NCBI GenBank assembly: GCA_013339765.2
Contig: CM023454.1
Location: 144,621,211-144,685,210 of the forward strand
Length of the DNA: 64,000 nt
Reading direction: 5' to 3'
Source: Haemaphysalis longicornis
Lineage: Eukaryota > Arthropoda > Arachnida > Ixodida > Ixodidae
The notes below the pieces were generated by a model. That model saw only the letters and a list, made by a program, of their open reading frames with translations. It made no database searches and had not been told where the DNA came from. The position numbers and the translations under genes were made by a program. Of the stretch, positions 44,807 to 54,332 are shown piece by piece (the stretch's first letter is position 1; every line of letters starts with the position of its first letter).

Positions 44807-45235
44807 TCAGATGCGAAGCATCTCATGCTCGGAGCTGTGTCCCTCCGTCCCTTCTTGTTGTCGTTGTCCGCCGTCCGCACTCTACTGCGTATGCGTGTAT
44901 CTTCAGCCGCGTCAGCGTTTGGGCTCAAGTCAGCGCAGTCCACTATAAAAATAATAGTTAGGCGACGCCCGCTGTCGATCCCACGACTCTCTGGCCGCAA
45001 CGGGACGTACGTGGCGCTCTTCCCACTTCGCTACAAACCGAGACGGTAGTATGTGCTACGGACGCGCCTTATGTGCTTCACTCACTCAAACTACGTCAAG
45101 AAGCTACTGGTACAACGAAGTCACGCGAAGCTGAACGCCAATGGAAACGACGAAGTCAAAACTGATGGGAACTTCAGTCGACCCCATGGCTGCTTCGCAT
45201 ACTAGTCAGGGTTCCCCTACGGGAACATTGTGTAC
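44807..45235 (+). mobile_element. Palindrome-ended non-coding element PE2
   Basis: Left palindrome AGATGCGAAGCATCT at 44809-44823. A second, worn palindrome (gctgcttcgcata) lies near 45188-45202, directly followed by cagggttcccctacggg, which matches PE3's outer end (cagggttcccctcgagag). A TATA-like ctataaaaata is near 44942. It sits immediately upstream of the L-A 5' UTR. No coding domain. Confidence 0.5.
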
Positions 45236-45810
45236 TTTTTATAATATTGCGTATTTGTTTTTGCGATTGCCCCCGCACTGGGCACCTTGTGTAATCCTGG
45301 TGACGGTGATGGCGACACCGCGGAACCCGAGCCCCCAAACTTAAGCTGTATCCAACCATGGCGATGTGTTCTATGGTGAAGGGTAGAAACCACAAACGGT
45401 GGCCATCGGAACCTAGGTCAAGCTCCAGGGGTTGGGCTCCCTGTCTGTTAACCAGGCAGGGAGCTCCGGGGCCTCTTCAGCTATCAGGGTAAGGCTGACG
45501 AAGAAAGTACCCCTGTTCTGTGCTTTTTTCTATATCATATGACATTCTCTAACCCCCCCCCCTCTCCCCACCCCCCAAATGTGACCGGTCCCTGAAAAGG
45601 GGCCGCACCGAAGTTTGCTTTCCTTCTTTGCCTTCTATCTCACTCCCAAAGCCAGATAACTACGCTCGTTTTTTGATCATTGAATCTGTGGAGAAATCGA
45701 AGCCGGTTTCCTGTGAATCTGTATTTCTTGTTTCGAAATACCTTGAAGGTATCATCAGCAAAACATACAACGCCAAAAAGTTCCCAACAGGTGAAATGAA
45801 AGTTTAAGTA

Positions 45811-46354
45811 AAAAATTACGCCCATCTTCTCTCGAGGGGAACCCTGATGTGATGCGACGCATCGGGTGGTGCACTTGGAGTTTCCATTGGTTGATTCTCT
45901 ATGGTCGTAACGTTGCCTTGAGCGTTTGGGGTGACGCTGGTATTGGATTGCGTCAATCCACTGGCTGAAGGGACCGTCGCTTCCGTCACGTCTTCATCGG
46001 AAGAATCAAGCCAAGCACGAAGTCATCAATCGAATTCACGCGGAGTCGAACGAGAGCGAGCGCTGACTGAACCGCCGCAGCGTGCTACCCGCTATATATT
46101 CAGAGCGCCTCAAAGAGACGAGACAGCGGAGGAGAGTCGCGCATGCGCGCAATTGCGCTACGAGAACGGAGCGAAGCGAGCGAAGCGCGCGCACGCAGCT
46201 GTTGTTTGTGATAATGAGACGGAGTGAGAGTGTTGCGCACAGTTGTCGGAGAGAAGAGCGGAGGAGAGTCGCGCATGCGCAGGTGGCGTGCGGGCGCCGC
46301 CGACGCCGACGCAGGAGGGACATGCCTCAAAGCAAGAGATGCGTCGCATCTAAA
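45811..46354 (-). mobile_element. Palindrome-ended element PE3, inserted in L-A ORF1
   Basis: Reversed relative to PE1, PE2 and PE4. Outer palindrome AGATGCGTCGCATCT at 46337-46351, inner palindrome gatgcgacgcatc at 45851-45863. The opposite end, which on its own strand reads ggttcccctcgagagaagat then gggcgtaa, is at 45813-45843. A TATA box (TATATAG, 46099-46093) and a TCAGT initiator (about 46068-46064) lie 30-odd bases apart on the minus strand. The LINE ORF1 resumes directly after it. Confidence 0.7.
46064..46099 (-). promoter_or_regulatory. TATA + initiator core promoter in PE3
   Basis: On the minus strand, TATATAG is followed about 31 bases later by the A of TCAGT, the arthropod initiator consensus (TCAKTY). 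The same arrangement occurs in PE4. Confidence 0.55.
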
Positions 46355-49202
46355 CTGAGCAGCAATCCATAATCCTCCTGAAACAAACCCGCATGGCAGA
46401 TCTGGAGATAAGGGTCACACCCCACCGCAGCCTCAACAGTTGTCAGGGTGTGATCTCTGAGGCGGATCTCACGTCGGAGACCAAGGCCGACCTTCTGGAA
46501 GGCTTAAGGGATCAGGGATCACGGCTGTAAAGCGCATATCAATACACCGCCATGACAAAGAGGTAGCAACTAAACACATTATCTTGACGTTCGATCGATC
46601 CACCCTTCCAGAATCCATTATTGCCGGTTACATACATTGTTCTGTCCGCCAATACATCCTGAACCCACGGCGCTGCTTCAAGTGCCAATGGTTCGGGCAT
46701 GGCACAAACTCTTGCTATGGCCGGCTTACGTGTGCTAAGTGCGGCCAGCATGACCATTCTTCAGACAACTGTAAATCTGAAACCTTCACCTGTGCCAACT
46801 GCCAAGGACCCCATGCAGCGTACTCGCGAAAATGTGAAAAGTGCAAACAGAGGAAGCAGATAATCAATGTTAAGATCACCGAGAACATCACCTACCCAGA
46901 GGCGCGGAAGAGGTTTGCCTCTTTCCATGTGGGGAGGTACGCCAATGCTGCTCGCTGTGGGGCGGAGCGGCGTCTGGTTTCGGCGAGGACCCAGTACCAC
47001 GAGTCAGACTTAGTCAGCCCCCCATTGGGTTGCCGCGGGCTGCGCAACCCGCCTCCGCACCGCACGCTGAGCCAGCAGCGGTTGTGGAGACAACCACGTC
47101 TGGTGGAAGTGACGCTGCATCCCCCACTTCCGCTCCACCGTCCCAAACGACACGCGAGGGCACAGAGGAGACGGAGACGGAGGAACCAGCGGAAACGCCA
47201 ACCCCCACCGCACCGCCTTCGCCATCCGAGCCGTTCCTGAAACCCTCGGTGGTTGCAGGCAAGGAAAAGCGCGCCCGAAAGTGTCCGCGGTCCAAGGAGC
47301 CTCATCCCTCAGGCGCTCCGAGGACATCCGAGGAATAAATGGATGTCGCACCGTTCTTGTCTGCGGTGCACCGCAATGAACGCGTCCCGACGCCAAAGCC
47401 TCCCGACAAGCCAAAAAAGACGAGAGCAACAGCCCTGAAAGTCGACACATGAACAACACGTTCCAGTAGCTCCGAGCACATCATAATGAGAAGAGAAAAC
47501 ATAGTCCAATGGGACTGCAGATGCCGCCTTGAAAATCTTGACGATGTATACGAAACACTGCATGCTAATCAGCGAAGTGTAATGTGTGTTGAGGAAGCGT
47601 ATTTGAATTCCAAGCACACAAATTTCTTGAATAGTTACATGTTGTTCAGAAAGGACAGGGATGGCTGCACACACTCTTCTGGCGGTGTGGCCATAATTGC
47701 CCAGAAATCTTTAGCCTGCCACCCTGTCATTCTGAACACTGTCCTTGAGGCTGTAGCAATTCGAACAATAATATTTAATAGATTGATAACGGCATGCTCG
47801 ATATAGATTCCTCCTGATCTTGCACTTTCGAGCTCTGACTTCGAGGAGCTGCCCGAACGATACATCTTAATAGGCGACCTTAATGCTCACAATCCTCTTA
47901 GGGGCTATTCTCGTACGGATTCCCGGGGTCGCCTGATAGAGAGGTTTCTTCCATCCTCTGGAGCATGCCTGTTCAACAATAAGCAGCCTACATACCATAA
48001 CATAGGACACAAAACATACTCAAATCTTGACTTGGCTATTGCTCCGCAGTTCTCTTTCCTCTTCTGAGTTGGGCGGTGGGCACTGACCCATATGGCAGCG
48101 ACCACTTCCTCACCTCACTAACATATTTAGGTAAAGGCCCAAGCAGTCGATCTTCCCATAACAGGTACAATGAAGCAAGAGCAAACTGGAATACATTTAC
48201 AGAGACATCAAAACTGCGCCACACATCGATAGGACACCTACACGCAGATGCTGCTGCTCAACTCCTCACGGCGCACATCCTCGACACCACCGAAAAGTCC
48301 ATTCCCCACGTCTCTGGTGCCCCGCGCAACCAGAGGAGGCCGTGGTGGAATGAGGACTGTAGGCTGGCGCGAGAGGCACAGAACAAGGCATGGGGTATCC
48401 TTCGTCGGTACCCCATCTCGGCTAACCTCAGTTTGTTCAAACGGGCCAAGGCATTCGGAAAACGTGTGCGCCGTGGTGCAAAACGAGAGAGTTGGAACAC
48501 ATTCTTGATATCCGTTAATTTATACACCTACACTCGGAAAGCCTGGAGACGAATACGATCACTAAAAGGACAGCAGACACACAGCCTGGCCCTGGTTAGT
48601 ACAACAAGGGACACACTGGAAGACCTGGCTAACACGCTCGCACAACATTTCCAACACGTGTCCAGCTCAGCCCATTACACTAATACGTTCATGCAACACA
48701 AAACAACTGCACAGAAAAAGCCCTTAAATGACGAAGAAAAATCAAAAACTTCTTACAACGTTGTATTCACAGTGTATGAGTTAAGGGCTGCCCTGAGCAC
48801 GTTCAATCCTTCAGCTCCAGGCGCAGATAAGATTACATATACCATGATACAACACGTACTCCCAGACACTCTTGAGGCACTTCTACACCTATACAACCAT
48901 ATATGGCTTTCGCGGCAGCTTCCAAGGTCTTGGAGGGAGGCCATTGTAGTGGCTTTCCTGAAGGAAGGGAAGGACCCTTCCTATCCTGCTAGGTATCGAC
49001 CCAGTGCCCTGACCAGCTGCCTGTGCAAGCTTCTCAAGAAGATGATAAACAGGAGACTCATGTTCTTCTTACATAATACGGTCTTCTCGAGAGCTGCCAG
49101 GATGGCTTCAAGGCGGGGAGATCCGCCAACGATCAAATGGTTGCATTGGAATCATATCAAAAGGATAACTCCTTTCACAAACAGTTCTGTCTTACGGCGT
49201 TT

Positions 49203-49567
49203 TAGATGCGACGCATCTCTTTAACTCGCCTTTTCCCGCGTCGTTGTCGTGGCGTAGTCCGCATCCTCGGCGCGGCAGCTGTGCGCTCCGCCGCTCTCAC
49301 CACAGCGCCATCTGTGCGTCAGCGCGGTCAGCTCGCGCTGACCGCGCAGCTTGCGCTCGCCCTTGCGCTCGGTTAACACATGCGCATGCCTGCTATGCGC
49401 TACTCTCTCTCATTCCGCTGTATATAAACCGCGGTAAATGCACCACTCCGCTCAGTCGTTCCACCGCCGGCGCTCCGATGACATCGTCCGATGATTGGAA
49501 TAACGCAACGGCAACCCCCATGCGTCTCATCTACCCCATGGTTCCCCTCGTGGAAAGATGATGTAAA
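49203..49567 (+). mobile_element. Palindrome-ended element PE4, inserted in L-A RT motif A
   Basis: Outer palindrome AGATGCGACGCATCT at 49204-49218, followed by ctttaactc as in PE1. A worn inner palindrome (catgcgtctcatct) is near 49519. The opposite end is ggttcccctcgtggaaagatgatgt near 49540-49564. The host RT reads ...acggcgttt before and ttttttgacatagag after, so the insertion is inside the T-rich codons before the motif-A Asp. Flanking T-runs hide any target-site duplication. Confidence 0.7.
49421..49457 (+). promoter_or_regulatory. TATA + initiator core promoter in PE4
   Basis: TATATAAA (49421-49428) precedes TCAGTC (49452-49457) with about 33 bases from the first T to the initiator A, a functional spacing for arthropod RNA polymerase II promoters. 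Confidence 0.6.
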
Positions 49568-50106
49568 TTTTTTTGACATAGAGAAGGCCTATGACACCGC
49601 ATGGCGTTGCGGCATACTTAGGGACCTCAGGTCATTCGGTGTCTCAAATAATATGTTAAACACCCTATTAGTTACTTGTCGGAGAAACTCTCCCGCATGA
49701 GAGTCGGTAGTGCACTCTCAAAGGTTCACGTGCAAGAAAATGGCGTGCCGCAAGGTGGTGTGTTAAGCTGCACTCTTTTCATAGTTAAGAACTCTCTTGG
49801 AAAGGCATTGCCACCTACAATCTCTTATACACAACGTGCAGATATCCTTTAAATCGAACATGTCCATCTGCGAACGTCAAGTCCAGCGTCGTGTTAAAAA
49901 ACTTTCCAGCTGGGCAGACAATAATGGTCTTAAATTGAATCCTGCAAAGAGCTCCTGCGTTGTGTTCTCAAGGAAGCGCGGCGTCCATCCGGACCAAGAC
50001 GCTGCCTGTGTCGCTTCCTGTGAACAAGGAGCACAAGTTTTTAGGTGGTGTGTTTGACCAGAAACTCTAATTAATACAACACATCAAGGAACTTAAGCCT
50101 AAATGT

Positions 50107-50445
50107 CTGATCCTCACCAGGGGCAAAGCACCTGGTGAGGACCAGATAACAGCGTACATCTTGAAGGATGGCGGAGAAATAGTTCTTGAAAAACTGGCAA
50201 ATCTGTATACGCAATGCCTAATGACCGTAAGTCTACGGGAAGTGTACGGGACCGTAAGAACGCGAACATCATCCTAATCCACAAGAAAGAGGACATGAAG
50301 GACTTGAAAAAGTACAGGCCAATCAGATTTCTGTCAGTCGTCTACAAGGTACTTACCAACGTAATCGCTAACAGAATTTCTGCAACCTTAGATTTCAGGA
50401 AGGAAGAATGTAGAAGAAAGGCAGGAAAGTTAACCGGGCTAGAGC
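50107..50445 (+). mobile_element. RTE-type LINE fragment, RT N-terminal part
   Basis: It encodes GKAPGEDQITAYILKDGGEI, LEKLANLYTQCL, then KNANIILIHKKEDMKDLKKY and RPIRFLSVVYKVLTNVIANRI (a frame change in between). These are the N-terminal RT motifs of RTE-clade LINEs. It starts abruptly at the end of the L-A copy and ends before the L-B block. Confidence 0.75.
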
Positions 50446-50489
50446 CTAGTTTGCTTTTCTGCACGTGGGAAAGGGGAAATGGGCAAAAA

Positions 50490-52389
50490 AGGGAGAGGAA
50501 AAAATCGCGCCAATCCACCCCGTGAATGTGGTTCAAAAGCAAAGCTGTAAACGGCACCCATAACTATTACCCATGCGACGTCACTTAAATTCACTCACAT
50601 CGCTCTACAAATAGTAAAACCAGAGAGAAGTGAAATGCACTTAACCACACCATTTATTACTTCAAAGAGATATTCTAGGTAAGGTTATATCAATGCATGA
50701 CGCATAAACGGTGTTTGGTTGAGTTGTATTGGTGTAGCACAAGAGTGGAAACTTTTTTTATAAGTATAAAGTAAGCTCCAACCCGGTGTTAGACTATCTG
50801 ACTTCTCCGTCTATGCGCCGCGCACGGAGGCGACGAAATTTGCGGCAGAGAAGGAGGTGGAGGAGGAAGAAACACTTCTGTTCAGATTTCAGAACGGCCC
50901 AGAGTGCAGCCCTGGGGAGTGATTCGGTCTTCTCTGGGGCTCATATGCAGTCAGCGCGGCCTGTGTTCTGTACACCCGCTGAAGCTGGGTAGGTAGGTAG
51001 GGCCTGGACAGCAGCATCTCCCATTGCTCTTGTTGGGTAGTTGACGGAAAGAGAGGAGGGTGCTCAGGGCTGAAGTCGCACACCCCGATAACGGGGCGGA
51101 GTGTTCCTACTTCTGAGCAAAATTTACATTCAGCGTCGTAGCGATTCGAATGCATTAAGTGAAGACGCGTAGGCTGTGGGAAGGAGCCCGGATATAATGA
51201 GTCGTAGGGTAGTTTGTTGTACTCTCGAAAGGTCAGTTTAAAGCGAAGGTACGGTCTGTCTCAGAAGGCGATAATGCCGGGTTATCTCCCTGAACGTGAC
51301 AAGCGAGTGACTGTCCTCGTGCAGCTCCATAGCACGGGAAGTAAAAGCGCAGGCGTGTTGGGTGGGCGTATTTGTTGCCCTCCATTTAAGCGTGAGGAGG
51401 TGTCCAGATGAGCTGAATGGAACCGTTTGGGGAGTGGATTTTTAATACGCGCAGTGCAGGTGAGGGCATCCAACCCGGCTGGTAATTCCAGTAGGCTTGC
51501 TGGGAATCGGTGGCTACCCTCCGAGCCCTTCGTTGAGTGAGAGCCAAGGTGATGGCTGCCTCTTCTGCTGCCGTCATTTCTTGGGTCCTAAGTGAGGTAC
51601 ACACAAGGACGTTGGTTCTGGAAGTAGCCACGATGATGGCGTATTGCTGCCCTCGATGTTGGGAGGCGTCTGTGTAGATAACTGCAGGATCCTCACCGAG
51701 GGTGGTGTTGAGCGCTTGAGCCCGTGCTTGTCGGTGACCCTCAAAGTGGGGGGGGGGTTCACATTTCTAAAAAAAGGGAGCATCTCTAGTTTTAGTCGCC
51801 AAGAGTCTGGAAGTACGTCAAGAAGAGTGACATTCTTGGCTGCCCAGCCAATCTGGTGAAGCATGCGGTTACCCATCGCAGTTCTGAGTCGGACCTTCTG
51901 GTTAGAAAGATGGCCTTCTATCAGCTCTTCCACCGTGTTGTAGAGCCCCGTGCTAAGCAGCCTCTGTGTGGACGCGCTCATGAGAAGACCAATGGCCTGC
52001 TCGACCGCCTTTCTAATCATTATATAAAGCATCTCTGTGTCTTCCTTGTCGAGAAGAAGACAGGGGGTTGACGTAAGTGACTCTCGAAAGGACAAAAGCT
52101 TCAATTAATCGAAAGGTACCGGATTCCTTTAGGCATCGCTTCTTGGTGCCTACTCGCCTGATCATGTGTATGATTTGATTAATGCTGTTTTTGAGGTGCT
52201 GCAACGGAGGCGTCACTCTTGGTGTTAGCCTCGAGATGTAGGCCCAGGATCTTAATGCTGGAGCTTGGAATGATGGCCTGGCCATCAAGGATTATATGAA
52301 TGAATTCCTTGATTTGGCGTGAGGGAGGACGAAAAGAAGCTCTGATTTTTTACGGGAACACTGCCATGCCTTGGTGTAAGCTTCCTTTA
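50490..52389 (-). mobile_element. LINE family L-B, 3' half (copy 2)
   Basis: Second copy of 26712-28600, clearer than the first. RT end/linker: 52104-51574 (DKEDTEMLYIMIRKAVEQAI, SASTQRLLSTGLYNTVEELI). RNase H: about 51700-51386, with the VIYTDASQHRGQQYAIIVAT part in one frame and TAAEEAAITLALTQ in another; here the Asp of the first box is present, unlike copy 1. ORF2 tail: 51155-50889 (CKFCSEVGTLRPVIGVC, TQQEQWEMLL). The 3' UTR runs to 50490. The RT N-terminal part is missing. Confidence 0.8.
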
Positions 52390-52548
52390 ATTTTTGTAAT
52401 TCTTAGCACATGAGCAAGATATGCACAGGGCCGCTAGACGGTCGTGAGTTGTCGCTTGACGCTTTCACGTGGCATTCAGCGAGAACGCAGGGGGTAAACC
52501 CGTAGATGTGCTTGGTGAGTACACCACATGTCTTCCCCGTCTTAGGCG
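52390..52548. repeat. Spacer shared by the two L-B/SINE blocks (copy 2)
   Basis: Counterpart of 28601-28822, shorter by small deletions. No coding content. Confidence 0.6.
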
Positions 52549-52725
52549 TGGGCTCGTAGCTAAGTCGGTAAGACAACAGGCTCTCGCTTTGCTTGTTAGT
52601 TCCAGGTTCGATTCCCGGTGGTGCCAGTAAATTATTTTATTTGTTCGCTGGAGTTTTCTGGTGACACCAACGGTCGCGAAGGAACCCTTGGGGGGTAGAG
52701 GTAAAAAGCTTTGCTTTAAAAAAAA
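52549..52725 (+). mobile_element. tRNA-derived SINE (copy 2)
   Basis: A box TAGCTAAGTCGG (52557-52568), a perfect fit to TRGYNNARNNG; B box GGTTCGATTCC (52605-52615). It has the same tail as 28823-29000 and ends in an A-run. It retains a better T arm than copy 1 but the anticodon arm is still not tRNA-like. Confidence 0.8.
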
Positions 52726-52803
52726 GAGGAAAAGTTGGACCAGACACGTACGCCCATCAATGAGGCACTGACAGTGATTGACACTGGAGGCGTTCAGTCT
52801 ATA

Positions 52804-54165
52804 GCCTAGTGTTCAAGTTCGTCGCCCGTAGAAAACGTAATAGTTCCCTAGTCGCCTTCTGAGTGGATGACTGAGAAGGCCAGTGGCACAGAATCTTCTC
52901 CTCCGAAAATGGCCGCCGAGAGTCTAAGTTCCTCTGTGCTGATGACAGCTTTCTTGCAGGCGAGTAGCGTGGGCATACGCATAAAACGTGGCGTATCGTC
53001 TCCGATGTGCCGCACGTTTCGCACCCCGCCCTTGCTGCCATTCCTATTAAGTACGAGCAAGCATTTGTGAATGCCACCCCTAGCCAGAGACGGCCAAGAA
53101 GGGTTGCGTCAGACCGTGGGAGGTCTAGTGGAAGGGGACGTTGCAGGTGCGGGTCAAAGGAACCAATGCGTGCACATGTGAAATCTTCGGGAGACCATTG
53201 GGAGATAGCTGTTTCCCGGGAAAAATGCGGAGGACCCTAGCTGCGTCCGTCCTAGACAATGGGATGAGTACAGTTGTCGCTGTTTGATGCGCCAGCCGGG
53301 CGGCAGCGTCCGCACTTTCGTTGCCGACAATGCCGCAGTGGCTAGGAAGCCACTGTAGGGTGACATCATGACCCGCCTGGGCAGCACGGTCGTACACACT
53401 TCTTATTTCTGTCAGGAGCTGTTCGTAAGGTCCCCGGCATAGCGCTGACTGGAGTGACTGAAGTACAGGCTTCGAATCACAGAAGATAGACCATCTGCGG
53501 CACGAACTTTGCTCGATGGTGTGAAGAGCGCTACGGATGGCCGTAAGTTCTGTAGCCGTGGATGTTGTAAGATTGGCTATGTTGAATTTGCTGCCTAGTG
53601 ACAGTCGTGGTATAACAACAGCTCCGGCACAACCCGACGATGTTACCGTGCCATCAGTGTATACATGGGTTCGGTCACTGTATTTCTCGTTCATGTACGT
53701 CAAAGCGAGCTGTTGCAGGGCCGGAATTGGAATATCACTTTTTTTTGTCTCTCCTGGGGTATCTAAGCACACTCGGGGCTGCATAACACACCACAGCGGA
53801 AAGAGCGGTCTCATCGCCGGCGTGTAGTTCGATGGAATGCTGGTGTTGTGGGCAGCTACTACCCTTGCGAACGAGGCCCGGGGACGGGTCGCTGGTATTC
53901 CCGCGAGGTGATGATCAGGTAGACGGGCGAGGTGCCTGATATGTGTCCTGAGTATTTCAACGTCCACAAAGGTTGCCAAAGGGTGATTTCGAACCAGGGC
54001 AATGGTCGCTGCTGTGGTCGTACATTGTGGTAGGCCAAGACAGGTTCGCAGGGCCTGAGCTTGTATGCCCTGAAGTGACGGAGTGGTTGTGCGGCACGCT
54101 CCAGAAAGGACAGGGGCACTGTATCGCATACAGCCCAAGAACAGCGCGTTGTAGAGCTGTAACAT
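52804..54165 (-). pseudogene. L-C ORF2, RNase H domain and zinc-finger tail
   Basis: 54165-53125 is open for 347 codons: the connection region LQLYNALFLGCMRYSAPVLS and LRTCLGLPQCTTTAATIAL, then RNase H with all key residues. These are THVYTDGTV (Asp near 53655), TATELTAIRSAL (Glu near 53550), SIFCDSKPVLQSL (Asp near 53478) and LQWLPSHCGIVGNESAD (His near 53340, Asp near 53310). After a frameshift near 53150 the tail has CETCGTSETIRHVLCVC (53023-52973), the CX2C..H..C motif of this group, and ends at the stop near 52801. RNase H is intact at residue level. Confidence 0.88.
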
Positions 54166-54332
54166 CGACTTCAGTGGTGTTCCCTACGTCTTGCCTCCGA
54201 TGAGTTTGAGCACATGCACCACTGCAGAGAGCCTCTTTAGAACGTTACACATGAGCGCTCCAAGAAAGGCCTCTGTCGACAACTATGCCGACAAACTTGT
54301 GAATTCTCACATGAGACACCCTTCCACCATTA

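Larger units (their letters stand above)
45630..47338 (+). pseudogene. L-A ORF1 (rightward copy), split by PE3
   Basis: The N-terminal part (45650-45805) reads LIIESVEKSKPVSCESVFLV and KYLEGIISKTYNAKK, then is cut by PE3 at 45811-46354. It resumes with KQTRMADLEIRVTPHRSLN near 46390-46440 and LTFDRSTLPESIIAG near 46584. Zinc knuckles follow (CFKCQWFGHGTNSC, CAKCX9C, CANCQGPHAAYSRKC, 46674-46845) and a Pro/Thr-rich C-terminus to 47338. Frame breaks are also seen near 46520 and 47030. It is the counterpart of 38985-37895. Confidence 0.8.
47486..50080 (+). pseudogene. L-A ORF2 (rightward copy), endonuclease and RT, split by PE4
   Basis: The endonuclease starts at 47486 (IVQWDCR; ATG context altered) and carries the in-frame TAG at 47804-47806 found in the other copy. 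It goes on past it with YILIGDLNAHN and, from 48076, SDHFLTSLTY and WWNEDCRLAREAQNKAW. The RT begins near 48775 (ELRAALSTFNPSAPGADKIT), with FLKEGKDPSYPARYRP and LCKLLKKMINRRL. It is cut by PE4 in motif A and resumes FFDIEKAYDTAWRCGILRDL at 49567. The YVDD region (near 49830) is deleted. Similarity stops near 50080. Confidence 0.85.
45265..50100 (+). mobile_element. LINE family L-A, rightward copy, 3'-truncated, with two inserts
   Basis: Rightward copy: 5' UTR 45265-45625, ORF1 to 47338, endonuclease from 47486, RT to about 50080. The 3' part of the RT and all of RNase H are missing; an RTE fragment begins at 50107. Two palindrome-ended elements are inserted, PE3 in ORF1 and PE4 in the RT. 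It is about as diverged from the 33763-39325 copy as expected for old paralogues, except for a nearly identical 136-base tract in the endonuclease. Confidence 0.85.
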
